The notes under the pieces: model-generated
Database searches by the model: none
What the model saw: only the letters and a program-made list of their open reading frames with translations
What the model was told of the DNA's origin: nothing
Shown here: piece by piece, positions 16,042 through 24,572 of the stretch
How the letters are laid out: every line of letters begins with the position of its first letter
How positions within the stretch are numbered: the first letter of the stretch is position 1
Position numbers and translations under genes: made by a program
DNA from: Planosporangium spinosum
GTDB taxonomy: Bacteria > Actinomycetota > Actinomycetes > Mycobacteriales > Micromonosporaceae
DNA: 64,000 nt
Direction of reading: 5' to 3'
Assembly: GCF_049999945.1 (NCBI RefSeq)
Contig: NZ_JBLYUB010000023.1
Span: forward strand, 45,786 to 109,785

Positions 16042-17000
16042 GCGGTTCCGCCGACCGGCTTTCCCGGTTGCTCAACCTGGTGCCCTACCTGCTGGCCCGG
16101 CCCGGCATCGCCGTCGCGGAGGCGGCGGCCGACCTCGGTGTCACCGAGCGGCAGCTACGCGACGACCTGGAGTTGCTGTGGGTGTGCGGCCTGCCCGGGT
16201 ACGGCCCGGGCGACCTGATCGACATGGCGCTCGACGGTGACCGGGTCACCATCACCTACGACGCCGGCATCGACCGGCCGCTGCGGCTGACCCGCGAGGA
16301 GGCGCTGGCCCTGGTCGTGGCGCTGCGGCTGCTCGCCGAGACCCCCGGCGTCGGGCACCGGGACGCGATCGAGCGCGCCCTGGCCAAGATCGAAAGCGCC
16401 GCGGGCGACGAGGCAAGCCCGCCGGTGGCCGTCCGGCTGCCCGGCAACCGCGACCGGCTCGCCGCGCTGCGCGGCGCCGTCGAGCGCGGGCGGGCCCTGC
16501 GGATCACGTACTACACGGCCGCCCGGGACGAGACCACCGACCGGGTGGTCGACCCGATGCGCGTCCTCGTCGTCGGTGACCGGGCCTACCTGGAGGCGTG
16601 GTGCCGTCGGGTCGAGGCGGTCCGGCTGTTCCGCGCCGACCGCATCGATGCCTTCGAGGAGCTGACCGAACCGGCCGCCGTGCCGGCCGAGGCGCAGCCG
16701 ACCGACGTCAGCGCCGGCGTCTTCCGGGCCACCCCGGACCAGCCGCTGATCACGCTTCGGATCAGCCGGGGAGCGCGGTGGATCACCGAGTACTACCCGT
16801 GCGAGGAGGTCCGTGCCGAGCCCGGTGAGCACTGGCTGGTGTCGCTGCGCGCCTCCGACCTGGCCTGGGCTCGCCGGCTGGTCCTCGGCCTCGGGCCGGA
16901 CGTCACGGTGGTGGGGCCGCCCGAGCTGGTCGAGGCGGTGGGCGCCGAGGCGCGCACCGCGCTCGCCGCGTACGAGGAGCGCTTCTCGCTCTCCTGCTGA
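16038..17000 (+). CDS. pafC: WYL-domain transcriptional regulator PafC
   Basis: A 320-residue partner of PafB with the same order: winged helix (about 1-75, ADRLSRLLNLVPYLLARPG), WYL domain (about 145-205, VVDPMRVLVVGDRAYLEAWC) and WCX domain (about 225-310). Translational coupling through the 4-nt overlap fits equal amounts of the two subunits. As usual for PafC, the WYL triad is degenerate (AYL). Copy B of the dispersed repeat follows the gene. Confidence 0.95.
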   Translation: MSGSADRLSRLLNLVPYLLARPGIAVAEAAADLGVTERQLRDDLELLWVCGLPGYGPGDLIDMALDGDRVTITYDAGIDRPLRLTREEALALVVALRLLAETPGVGHRDAIERALAKIESAAGDEASPPVAVRLPGNRDRLAALRGAVERGRALRITYYTAARDETTDRVVDPMRVLVVGDRAYLEAWCRRVEAVRLFRADRIDAFEELTEPAAVPAEAQPTDVSAGVFRATPDQPLITLRISRGARWITEYYPCEEVRAEPGEHWLVSLRASDLAWARRLVLGLGPDVTVVGPPELVEAVGAEARTALAAYEERFSLSC

Positions 17001-17020
17001 CCGTCCGGCCCGCGGCGTCC

Positions 17021-17118
17021 ACCAAGATCCCGGCAATGCCGCAAACGGCAATGTCGCGAACATTGCAGTATCAACGCCCCCGGAACCAGCAATGTTCGCG
17101 ACATTGTCCGGATCTTGA
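17021..17118 (-). repeat. Dispersed palindromic repeat element, copy B
   Basis: Perfect 18-bp inverted arms at 17049-17066 and 17089-17106 enclose a 22-nt loop. Outer arms (CAAGATCC at 17023-17030 and GGATCTTG at 17110-17117) extend the palindrome, with a small insertion on the left. Read on the minus strand, the loop and arm match copy A (7651-7734). Confidence 0.8.
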
Positions 17119-17172
17119 GCCACCCGGCGGGCGGCATCGTCGTGGTGCGCGGCGGGGTGGGGATCGAGCTAC

Positions 17173-17178
17173 TAGAGT
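17173..17178 (+). promoter_or_regulatory. -10 box of the small membrane protein gene (leaderless)
   Basis: TAGAGT ends seven bases before ATG 17186. Confidence 0.5.
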
Positions 17179-17185
17179 TCGGTGA

Positions 17186-17431
17186 ATGATCTGGTCACTC
17201 GTGATCGTCCTCGTGGTCGGCTCGCTCGTCCTGCTGGCGGTGGCGGTCGCACCGCTGGTGCGCCGCATGGGCGAGCTGGGCGTGGCGGCCCGGCGGCTCG
17301 GCCTGCGGAGGACGGACGTGCAGCGGCTGATGCCAGCCCTCGCCGCGCTGCAACAGCGTGCCGAGCAACTGCAGCACGACGTGGCGACGGTCGAGGACAG
17401 GGCGGCGCGGACACGGGCGCGCCGCAGGTAA
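17186..17431 (+). CDS. Small single-pass membrane protein
   Basis: An 81-residue protein with one N-terminal membrane helix (residues 4-25, SLVIVLVVGSLVLLAVAVAP) and a cytoplasmic helical or coiled-coil tail rich in Arg, Ala and Gln. A small protein of this type often lies between pafC and tatA in related actinobacteria. The function is unknown. The leaderless -10 at 17173 supports the start. Confidence 0.7.
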   Translation: MIWSLVIVLVVGSLVLLAVAVAPLVRRMGELGVAARRLGLRRTDVQRLMPALAALQQRAEQLQHDVATVEDRAARTRARRR

Positions 17432-17653
17432 CGTGCGGCGGCGGGTAGGCGCTGCTGGTGTCGGAGTCGCCGCGGGTGACGTGCGGCGGTGGGCAGGCAC
17501 CGGGGCCCTGAGCGCACGGCGGCTGACCGGGCGAGCATTGGTCGACGATCCGGTTAACAAGCCTGGTCGACGGTTGACGGTGTGGACACCGGTGGTCAAG
17601 ACTTCATCGCCGGCACACCGGAAGCCGGTATGGGTCGAGCGCGCAAACACACG

Positions 17654-17659
17654 TACGAT
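17654..17659 (+). promoter_or_regulatory. Likely -10 of tatA
   Basis: TACGAT lies 39 nt before the ATG, leaving room for a leader with a GAGGTGG ribosome site. The rest of 17432-17698 holds no gene. Confidence 0.45.
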
Positions 17660-17698
17660 GAGGCTCGACGGTGACGACAACTGCGAGGTGGCTTTCCG

Positions 17699-17953
17699 AT
17701 GGGTACGCTCCGACCGTGGCACATCGCCGTTCTGGTGGTGGTTCTGATCCTGCTGTTCGGTGCGAAGCGCCTGCCTGACGCCGCCCGCGGGCTGGGCCGG
17801 TCGATGCGCATTCTCAAGGCCGAGACTAAGGGCCTGGCCGACGACGACGTCAACGCCAAGGCGGAGGCGCAGAGCGGCCGTCAGCCGATCACCAAGGCCG
17901 ACGACGACCGGGCGAGCATCATCGACCCGGTCGACCGGGTCCGCGACAAGTAA
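17699..17953 (+). CDS. tatA: Sec-independent translocase subunit TatA
   Basis: An 84-residue protein that polymerises to form the pore for folded twin-arginine proteins. It has one N-terminal membrane helix (residues 7-21, HIAVLVVVLILLFGA), the FGAKRLPD hinge, an amphipathic helix (about 24-45) and an acidic cytoplasmic tail. GAGGTGG lies just upstream of ATG 17699. tatC follows after 30 nt. Confidence 0.96.
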   Translation: MGTLRPWHIAVLVVVLILLFGAKRLPDAARGLGRSMRILKAETKGLADDDVNAKAEAQSGRQPITKADDDRASIIDPVDRVRDK

Positions 17954-17983
17954 TCGCGACGCGTAAGACAAGACACGTAACTC

Positions 17984-18946
17984 ATGGCGCTTCCTGTCCG
18001 CAGGCGGAAGAAGGCTCAGTTCACCCGCGCCGCCGACGGCTCCATGACCCTCATGGAGCACCTTCAGGAGCTGCGCAGCCGCCTGTTCAAGGCTTCGTTG
18101 GCCGTCGTGGCCGGCTTGTGCGTCGGGTACTTCTTCGCCAGGCCGGCTCTCGACTTCATGATCAAGCCGTACTGCGACCTGAATCTGAACCCGCAGGACA
18201 AGTGCGCGTTCGTGGCCAACGCGCCGATGGACCCGTTCCTACTCAACCTGCGGATCGCGCTGTACCTGGGGCTGCTGCTCGCCGCGCCGTTCTGGCTGTA
18301 CCAGTTGTGGGCGTTCATCGCGCCCGGCCTGCACCGGCACGAGCGGCGCTACACGTATGCGTTTGCCGCGGTCGCCGCGCCGCTGTTCTTCGCGGGCGCG
18401 ACCCTGGCGTTCTTCATCGTATCGAAGAGCCTGCACTTCTTCCTGGGCGATACCAGCAAGTTCAGCATCACCATCGGCCTCCCGGGCTACTTCGACTTCG
18501 TCACGAACATGATGTTGCTGTTCGGCGCCGGGTTCGAGTTCCCGTTGATCGTGGTCATGCTCAACCTGACCGGCATGGTCTCCGCGCGCAAGCTGCTGAG
18601 CTGGTGGCGGGTAGCGGTCTTCCTCATGTTCGTGTTCGGTGCGGTGGTCACCCCGACCCCCGACCCGTTCGGCATGACGGCACTCGCCGGGGCGCTCGCG
18701 CTGCTGTACTTCGCGGCGGTCGGGTTCGCGTTCCTCAACGACCGCCGTCGGCGGCAGCGGCACGCGGCCGAGTTCGGCAACGTCAGCGACGACGAGATCT
18801 CACCGCTGGAGTACGACGTGGAGCCGGTCGAGGCCGGTGCGCCGGTCGACGCGTCGAGCCCGGTTGACGCGCCGAGCCCGGTCGAGGCGCCGACGCCGGT
18901 CGACAGGCTGAAACCGCTCGACACCCGATTCGACGACTTCACGTAG
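17984..18946 (+). CDS. tatC: Sec-independent translocase subunit TatC
   Basis: A 320-residue receptor of the Tat system with six predicted membrane helices between about residues 35 and 245. MTLMEHLQELRSRLFKA is the conserved cytoplasmic signal-binding block, and PLIVVMLNLTGMVSARKLLSWWR and VFGAVVTPTPDP are also diagnostic. The C-terminal tail (255-320) contains a degenerate 7-residue repeat (PVDASSP, PVDAPSP, PVEAPTP, PVDRLKP). It probably shares a transcript with tatA. No tatB gene is seen here, as in many actinobacteria. Confidence 0.96.
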   Translation: MALPVRRRKKAQFTRAADGSMTLMEHLQELRSRLFKASLAVVAGLCVGYFFARPALDFMIKPYCDLNLNPQDKCAFVANAPMDPFLLNLRIALYLGLLLAAPFWLYQLWAFIAPGLHRHERRYTYAFAAVAAPLFFAGATLAFFIVSKSLHFFLGDTSKFSITIGLPGYFDFVTNMMLLFGAGFEFPLIVVMLNLTGMVSARKLLSWWRVAVFLMFVFGAVVTPTPDPFGMTALAGALALLYFAAVGFAFLNDRRRRQRHAAEFGNVSDDEISPLEYDVEPVEAGAPVDASSPVDAPSPVEAPTPVDRLKPLDTRFDDFT

Positions 18947-18960
18947 GCCGACGCCGGCCG

Positions 18961-18966
18961 TACGCT
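18961..18966 (+). promoter_or_regulatory. -10 box of the diacylglycerol-kinase-like gene (leaderless)
   Basis: TACGCT ends six bases before ATG 18973. Confidence 0.55.
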
Positions 18967-18972
18967 GCCGCC

Positions 18973-19962
18973 ATGACCGACAGCCCCGCGCCAACCCGCG
19001 ACGTCAACGACCCGGACCGCTCCGCTACGAGCGGTCCGGGTCGTCCCGGTATGGACGGCCCCGGCCGCGCCGGCGAACTCGTCGTGCTGGCCAACCCGGT
19101 AGCCGGCCGGGGCCGGCTCGGTCGGCTGCTGCCCGAGGTGCTGGCCGGGCTGGCCACCGGCGGCGCGACGGTACGGCTGATCGAGGCGCCCGACGCCGAC
19201 CGGGCCGAAGCGGCCTGCGTCGAGGCCGTCGCGGGTGGCGCGGCGGCGGTCGTCGCGGTCGGCGGGGACGGCACGGTGCACACCGCGCTGCAGGCGGTGG
19301 CCGGCACGGGGGTACCGCTGGGCATTGTCGCCGCCGGCACCGGCAACGACTTCGCCGTCGAGGTCGGCGTGGCGGCGGAACCGGTCACCGCGGCGCACGC
19401 GGTCGCCCGGGCGCTGGCCGCCGGCCGTACCCGCACGGTCGACCTCGCGCACATGCGCGCCGCCGACGGCAGGACCCGCTGGTTCGGGGCGGTGCTGGCC
19501 GCGGGCTTCGACGCCGTGGTCAACGAGCGGGCCAACGCGATGCGCTTCCCGCGCGGTCCACGCCGGTACGACCTGGCCATCGTCGCGGAGCTGGCCCGGC
19601 TGCGCCCCCGCCGGTACACGCTGCGCCTGGACGGGCAGTCGCACACCGTCGACGCGGTCCTGGTCGCGGTCGGCAACACCGCCAGCTACGGCGGCGGCAT
19701 GCGGATCTGTCCCGCCGCCGACGCGGGCGACGGGCTGCTGGACGTCGTCGTGGCGGGTGCGGTGGGCCGGCTGGCGCTGATGCGGATCAAGCCCCGGGTC
19801 TACCGCGGCACCCACGTGGACCACCCGATGGTGACCGCATTCCGGGCCCGTACCGTCGAGCTGGCGGCCGAGGAGATCGTCGGGTACGCCGACGGGGAGC
19901 GGGCGTTCCCGCTGCCGCTGACGGTCACCTGCGTCCCGGGCGCGTTGACCCTGTTGACCTGA
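18973..19962 (+). CDS. Diacylglycerol/lipid kinase family protein
   Basis: A 329-residue protein with a DAGK catalytic domain (about 35-165): NPVAGRG is the phosphate-binding loop, GGDGTVH (97-103) the nucleotide-binding signature, and GTGNDFA (122-128) the next conserved loop. The C-terminal beta-sandwich (about 170-329) is of the YegS/DgkB type. It would phosphorylate diacylglycerol or a related lipid with ATP at the membrane. The N-terminal 30 residues are disordered. It lies 26 nt after tatC but has its own leaderless promoter. Confidence 0.92.
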   Translation: MTDSPAPTRDVNDPDRSATSGPGRPGMDGPGRAGELVVLANPVAGRGRLGRLLPEVLAGLATGGATVRLIEAPDADRAEAACVEAVAGGAAAVVAVGGDGTVHTALQAVAGTGVPLGIVAAGTGNDFAVEVGVAAEPVTAAHAVARALAAGRTRTVDLAHMRAADGRTRWFGAVLAAGFDAVVNERANAMRFPRGPRRYDLAIVAELARLRPRRYTLRLDGQSHTVDAVLVAVGNTASYGGGMRICPAADAGDGLLDVVVAGAVGRLALMRIKPRVYRGTHVDHPMVTAFRARTVELAAEEIVGYADGERAFPLPLTVTCVPGALTLLT

Positions 19963-19976
19963 CGGTCACGGGCACT

Positions 19977-20036
19977 GTCTTACCGCCCGCTCACAGTCTT
20001 ACCGCCCGCTCACAGCCCGCTTACCGCCTACTCACA
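19977..20036 (+). repeat. 19-bp tandem repeat between convergent genes
   Basis: GTCTTACCGCCCGCTCACA occurs at 19977-19995 and 19996-20014, and a diverged 22-bp unit follows at 20015-20036. It overlaps the stop codon of the HAD gene. Confidence 0.85.
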
Positions 20037-20832
20037 GCCCGGCGAGGTCGAGCACGGCCGTGATGCCGTTGACCGCGCCCGGTGGCCCGGCCGGAACGAT
20101 GAGCACGCGACAACCGGCCATTACCGCGCCGGCATCGGCCGGGGTGTCGCCGACCATGAGCGTGCGCTCCGGCTCGACCCGCAGCATGCCGCAGGCCCGC
20201 AGGAAGATCGCGGAGTCGGGCTTGCAGTGGCCGACCTCGAAGGAGAGCACGAACGCGTCGACGAGGTCGGCGAAGCCGAGCCGCTCGGCGACCGGCCGGA
20301 TGTCGAACCCGATGTTGCTGACGACGGCCACGGGGACGCCCGCGGCGCGCAGCGCCTTGAGCGTCGGCAGGGTGTCGCCGTAGACGGTCCAGCCGTCCGG
20401 GCTCAGGATCCGCTCGTACAGCGCCTCCGGCAGGCCCTCCACGTCGCACGGCACGGTCTGCGCCAGCCCGGTGTAGGCGGCGCGGTGGGCATGCGGGTAC
20501 AGGTCGCGGTCGGCATACACCTCGGCCAGGTGCGGCGGCACCCGGTGCGGCGGCGGTCCGCCGGCGCGGCCCGCCATGACCAGCCGGTCGGCGAGGGCCG
20601 TCGCCCGCAGCCGGTCCAGCTCCGTGCCGCAGCTGCGCGCCGCCTCCTGTACCCAGATCACGGGGTCCTCGACCTGCGCGAGCGTGCCCTGGAAGTCAAA
20701 CAGCACCGCCTGTGGCGGGTCGGTCGGCGTCCGGCCGGCACTGGGTCGGCCCGTCCGGTCGGTCGAGGGCGTGGACCCGCGGTCGGGGTCCGGCGCGGGG
20801 TACTCCTGCGACGCTTCGAGGGGGTCCGGCAC
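20032..20832 (-). CDS. HAD-family hydrolase with altered motif I
   Basis: A 266-residue HAD phosphatase-like protein. Motif I reads LFDFQGTL, so the nucleophile Asp is present but the second Asp (the general acid) is Gln. Motif II (VVSNIG), motif III Lys (GHCKPDSAIF) and motif IV (VGDTPADAGAV) are intact. The first 35 residues are disordered. The GTG at 20832 is chosen because TATGGT (20840-20845) lies seven bases upstream on the minus strand, predicting a leaderless mRNA. Substrate unknown; the changed acid residue makes classical phosphatase activity uncertain. Confidence 0.88.
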   Translation of the reverse strand: MPDPLEASQEYPAPDPDRGSTPSTDRTGRPSAGRTPTDPPQAVLFDFQGTLAQVEDPVIWVQEAARSCGTELDRLRATALADRLVMAGRAGGPPPHRVPPHLAEVYADRDLYPHAHRAAYTGLAQTVPCDVEGLPEALYERILSPDGWTVYGDTLPTLKALRAAGVPVAVVSNIGFDIRPVAERLGFADLVDAFVLSFEVGHCKPDSAIFLRACGMLRVEPERTLMVGDTPADAGAVMAGCRVLIVPAGPPGAVNGITAVLDLAGL

Positions 20833-20839
20833 GCCGTGC

Positions 20840-20845
20840 ACCATA
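20840..20845 (-). promoter_or_regulatory. -10 box of the HAD gene (leaderless)
   Basis: TATGGT on the minus strand, seven bases before GTG 20832. Confidence 0.55.
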
Positions 20846-20899
20846 CAGACCCGCCCGTGGCGCGCTCCATCGAACCGGCACCGTCCTCGCGTCGCGGTC

Positions 20900-20951
20900 G
20901 TCGCGGACGCTCCGCACGGGCAGCCGTCGCGGACGCTCCGCACGGGCAGCC
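20900..20951 (+). repeat. 26-bp perfect tandem duplication in the HAD/helY intergenic region
   Basis: The unit GTCGCGGACGCTCCGCACGG (first 20 bases) starts at 20900 and again at 20926. A more diverged pair with CGCACGGGTATCGAGG and CTCACGGGTATCCATC follows at 20960-20998. Confidence 0.9.
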
Positions 20952-21030
20952 GGGTGCTGCGCACGGGTATCGAGGTGCTACTCACGGGTATCCATCGGGC
21001 TCCGCCTGCCGCGGTGGTGGAGGCGTCCCC

Positions 21031-21036
21031 TAGCCT
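21031..21036 (+). promoter_or_regulatory. -10 box of helY (leaderless)
   Basis: TAGCCT ends seven bases before ATG 21044, and no ribosome site is present. Confidence 0.6.
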
Positions 21037-21043
21037 TAGGGTT

Positions 21044-23833
21044 ATGACCAGCCCCGCCGAGCGGTACGCGGCGGCCCGGCGGCGCGCCGCCGAGGTGGCC
21101 CGCTTCCCGGCTCTCCATGAGTTCGCCGAAGGGCTCGGGTTCGTGCTCGACGACTTCCAGCGCGAAGCCTGCGAGGCGCTGGAGCGTGGCAGCGGCGTTC
21201 TCGTGTGTGCCCCGACCGGCGCCGGCAAGACGGTGGTCGGCGAGTTCGCCGTGCACCTGGCGTTGCGGGGCAGTGCGGGCGCCGTCGACCAGCCGTCCCC
21301 GGACGGTCGAGGGTCGGTCCGCAAGTGCTTCTACACCACGCCGATCAAGGCGCTGTCCAACCAGAAGTACCACGACCTGGTGGAGCGCCACGGCGCCGAC
21401 CAGGTCGGCCTGCTCACCGGCGACAACGCCATCAACGGCGACGCCCCGGTGGTCGTGATGACCACCGAAGTGCTGCGCAACATGCTGTACGCCGGTTCGG
21501 CCGTGCTCAAGGGCCTGGCCTACGTGGTGATGGACGAGGTCCATTACCTCGCCGACCGGTTCCGCGGTCCGGTCTGGGAAGAGGTGATCATCCACCTGCC
21601 CGAGTCGGTGACCCTGGTGTCGCTGTCGGCCACCGTCTCCAACGCGGAGGAGTTCGCCGACTGGCTGGTCACGGTGCGTGGCCGTACCGAGGCCGTGGTC
21701 AGCGAGCACCGACCGGTCCCGCTGTGGCAGCACATGCTCGTCGGCAAGCGGATGTTCGACCTGTTCCACGACCCGGAAGCGGCCGAGAAGCACGAGGTCC
21801 ACCCGGAGCTGCTGCGCTACACCCGGGAGGTGCTGCGCCGGCTGGGCGAGTTCGACACCCGGGGCGGGCGTGGCGGACGGGGCCGCCGCTGGCTGCCGCC
21901 CGCGCGCCCGGACGTGGTCGACCGGCTCGACCGGGAAGGGCTGCTGCCGGCGATCGTGTTCATCTTCAGCCGGGCCGGCTGCGACGCGGCCGTGCAGCAG
22001 TGCCTGAACGCGGGGTTGCGGCTGACCGCGCCCGACGAGCGGGCCGAGATCCGCCGGGTCGTCGAGGAGCGCACCGCGCACATCCCCGGCGAGGACCTCC
22101 AGGTGCTCGGGTACTGGGAGTGGCTCGACGGCCTGGAGCGGGGCCTGGCCGCCCACCACGCCGGGATGCTGCCGGCGTTCAAGGAGGTCGTCGAGGAGCT
22201 GTTCGTGCGTGGCCTGGTCAAGGCCGTCTTCGCCACCGAGACCCTCGCGCTGGGCATCAACATGCCGGCGCGGTGCGTGGTGCTCGAGCGGTTGGTCAAG
22301 TTCAACGGCGAGGCGCACGTCGACCTGACCCCGGGGGAGTACACCCAGCTCACCGGTCGGGCCGGGCGGCGCGGCATCGACGTCGAGGGGCACGCGGTCG
22401 CGGTGTGGGCGCCCGAGATCGACCCGCGGCACGTCGCCGGCCTGGCGTCCACCCGTACCTACCCGCTCAAGTCCAGCTTCCGACCCTCGTACAACATGGC
22501 CGTCAACCTCGTCGGCAGCGTCGGCATGGAGGCCGCCCACGAGCTGCTGGAGTCGTCGTTCGCCCAGTTCCAGGCCGACCGGTCGGTGGTGGGCTTCGCC
22601 CGCCAGGTACAGCGAAACACCGACGCGATGCACACCTACCTCGAGGAGATGACCTGCCACCTGGGCAACTTCGAGGAGTACTTCGCGCTGCGGGTGGCGA
22701 TCGCCGAGCGCGAGCGGCAGCTGGCGCGCCAGGGCAGGGCGCAGAAGCGGGCCGCCGCGGCCGAGTCCGTCGAACGGCTGCGGATCGGCGACGTGATCCG
22801 GGTGCCGCACGGGCGCCGGGCCGGCCTCGCGGTCGTCCTCGACAACGGCACGGGCGGTTTCGGCGAGCCGCGGCCACTCGTGCTCACCGAGGACCGGTGG
22901 GCGGGTCGGATCTCGTCGGGCGACTTCGGTGAGCCGGTCGAGCCGCTGGCGCGGGTACGCGTACCGAAGCACTTCAACCACCGCTCCCCGCAGGAGCGGC
23001 GCGACCTGGCGTCACTGCTGCGGTCGGCGGCCGGTGCCGTCGACGGGCAGCGTCGGTCGCGCCGTCGGCGCGTGGAGACCGGCGACGACCCGGAGCTGGC
23101 GCGGCTGCGTGAGCGGATGCGCCGCCACCCCTGCCATGCCTGCCCGGAGCGGGAGGAGCACGCCCGCTGGGCGGAGCGGCGGTGGCGGCTGAGCCGCGAG
23201 AACGAGGCGCTGCAGCAGAAGGTCGCCGGCCGTACCGGTTCGCTGATCCGTACCTTCGACCGGGTCTGCGCGCTGCTCACCGACCGCGGCTACCTGGCCG
23301 AGGGTGGCGAGGTGACCCCGCAGGGCCGGTTGCTGGCGCGGATCTGGACCGAGGCGGACCTGCTCGTGGCCGAGTGCCTGCGGCACGGCGTGTGGGACAA
23401 GCTGGACCCGGCGGAGCTGGCCGGGGCGGTCTCGGTGGTGCTCTACGAGTCCCGCCGGGAGACCGAGGACCGGGCTTCGGTGCCCCGGGGGGCGCTGGCC
23501 GAGGCGGTGGACGACACGTTGAAGCTGTGGGCGGGACTGGAGAGCGCGGAGTCGGCCCTCGGGCTGCAGCTGACCCGCGAACCCGACCTCGGCTTCGTGT
23601 GGCCGGTCTACCGGTGGGCGCGCGGGGAACCACTGTCCAAGGTGCTCGCCAGCGCGCACGGCATCGAGGGCGACATGCCGGCCGGCGACTTCGTCCGGTG
23701 GGCCCGGCAGGTGCTCGACCTGCTCGGCCAGCTCGCCGAGGCGACCGGAGCGTCGGCGGACCTCCGCCAGACGGCCAAGCAGGCGATGGGCGCGATGAAG
23801 CACGGCGTCCTGGCGTACAGCACGCTGGCCTGA
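21044..23833 (+). CDS. helY: Ski2-like DEAD/DEAH-box RNA helicase HelY
   Basis: A 929-residue superfamily 2 helicase. The Q-like FQREACEALERG precedes Walker A APTGAGKT (56-63); the box II motif is DEVH (164-167), SAT is motif III, and QLTGRAGRRGID is motif VI. The C-terminal DSHCT helical domain (about 750-925) is typical of Ski2/Mtr4 relatives, so a role in RNA unwinding or decay is likely. An open frame continues further upstream, but the leaderless promoter fixes ATG 21044. It corresponds in position to mycobacterial helY, downstream of tatC. Confidence 0.94.
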   Translation: MTSPAERYAAARRRAAEVARFPALHEFAEGLGFVLDDFQREACEALERGSGVLVCAPTGAGKTVVGEFAVHLALRGSAGAVDQPSPDGRGSVRKCFYTTPIKALSNQKYHDLVERHGADQVGLLTGDNAINGDAPVVVMTTEVLRNMLYAGSAVLKGLAYVVMDEVHYLADRFRGPVWEEVIIHLPESVTLVSLSATVSNAEEFADWLVTVRGRTEAVVSEHRPVPLWQHMLVGKRMFDLFHDPEAAEKHEVHPELLRYTREVLRRLGEFDTRGGRGGRGRRWLPPARPDVVDRLDREGLLPAIVFIFSRAGCDAAVQQCLNAGLRLTAPDERAEIRRVVEERTAHIPGEDLQVLGYWEWLDGLERGLAAHHAGMLPAFKEVVEELFVRGLVKAVFATETLALGINMPARCVVLERLVKFNGEAHVDLTPGEYTQLTGRAGRRGIDVEGHAVAVWAPEIDPRHVAGLASTRTYPLKSSFRPSYNMAVNLVGSVGMEAAHELLESSFAQFQADRSVVGFARQVQRNTDAMHTYLEEMTCHLGNFEEYFALRVAIAERERQLARQGRAQKRAAAAESVERLRIGDVIRVPHGRRAGLAVVLDNGTGGFGEPRPLVLTEDRWAGRISSGDFGEPVEPLARVRVPKHFNHRSPQERRDLASLLRSAAGAVDGQRRSRRRRVETGDDPELARLRERMRRHPCHACPEREEHARWAERRWRLSRENEALQQKVAGRTGSLIRTFDRVCALLTDRGYLAEGGEVTPQGRLLARIWTEADLLVAECLRHGVWDKLDPAELAGAVSVVLYESRRETEDRASVPRGALAEAVDDTLKLWAGLESAESALGLQLTREPDLGFVWPVYRWARGEPLSKVLASAHGIEGDMPAGDFVRWARQVLDLLGQLAEATGASADLRQTAKQAMGAMKHGVLAYSTLA

Positions 23834-24572
23834 CCGTCGGCCTCCGCATACCCGCGCGGGTGCACGCCGCACATCTCACCGGCGGTGCCTCGCCGGTGCA
23901 GGTCGCCCACCCGACCGGCGTGCCTCGCCGGTGCACGCCGCGGCGCGGTACGCGGGGGGCCGCCGCCGCGCCGGGCGTGCGAGGGGTCGCTCCACAGTAG
24001 GTTCACCCCGTCCGGGTGATGAAGACGAACCCGTCCCGCTCCTACCGTTCTGGACGTTGCGGGCGAACCGGCGTTATGCCGCCGGTGCCCCGGTGCGGCA
24101 GTCCACGGGCGCGGGAAGGGGTAGCTCCCCATGGGTGTGCGCTCTCCGGCGACCGGCGAGCCGGTTCGTCGGCCGGTAGCGGCCAGGCGTCACCCGGCCG
24201 TTGTTCCCGGCTGCCCGCTTGCCGGGCGCGTGACCCGCGTGCGCCCGATCCCCGGCGCGCTGTCCCCGGGCGTCCGGGCACGGGGCGCGCCATCCCGGGA
24301 CGCGTGCTCCGCGGACCGCTGCTTCCCACCGTGGACGGCGTTGCTGCGGCGCCCGGCCGGACCGGGTGGACGCGTGTGGACCGAGATGTCCACCGTGGAG
24401 CGTCACCCCCCACCGGTACCGGACCCATGACCACGGGCGGCGCGGAGCCGGCGCGCCCGGTTCCCGACACCGACGAGAGCGTAACCCCGGCACCGGCATA
24501 TCCGGACGGCGCCGGGGCAGGCCCGTCTCCTGCGGACGTATCCACCCCGAACAGGCAATGAATGGAGTATTG
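23834..24572. other. Intergenic region helY to DivIVA-like gene
   Basis: I see no supported gene in these 739 bp. Near 23870-23950 the words GCCTCGCCGGTGCA and GTGCACGCCG recur. Open frames here have atypical composition and no family resemblance. The ribosome site GGAG (24563-24566) of the next gene lies at its right end. Confidence 0.5.

Noticed and set aside
24016..24561. Possible small gene before the DivIVA-like gene
   Set aside because: No ribosome site, no recognisable protein, and Arg/Pro/Gly-rich composition of a random frame.
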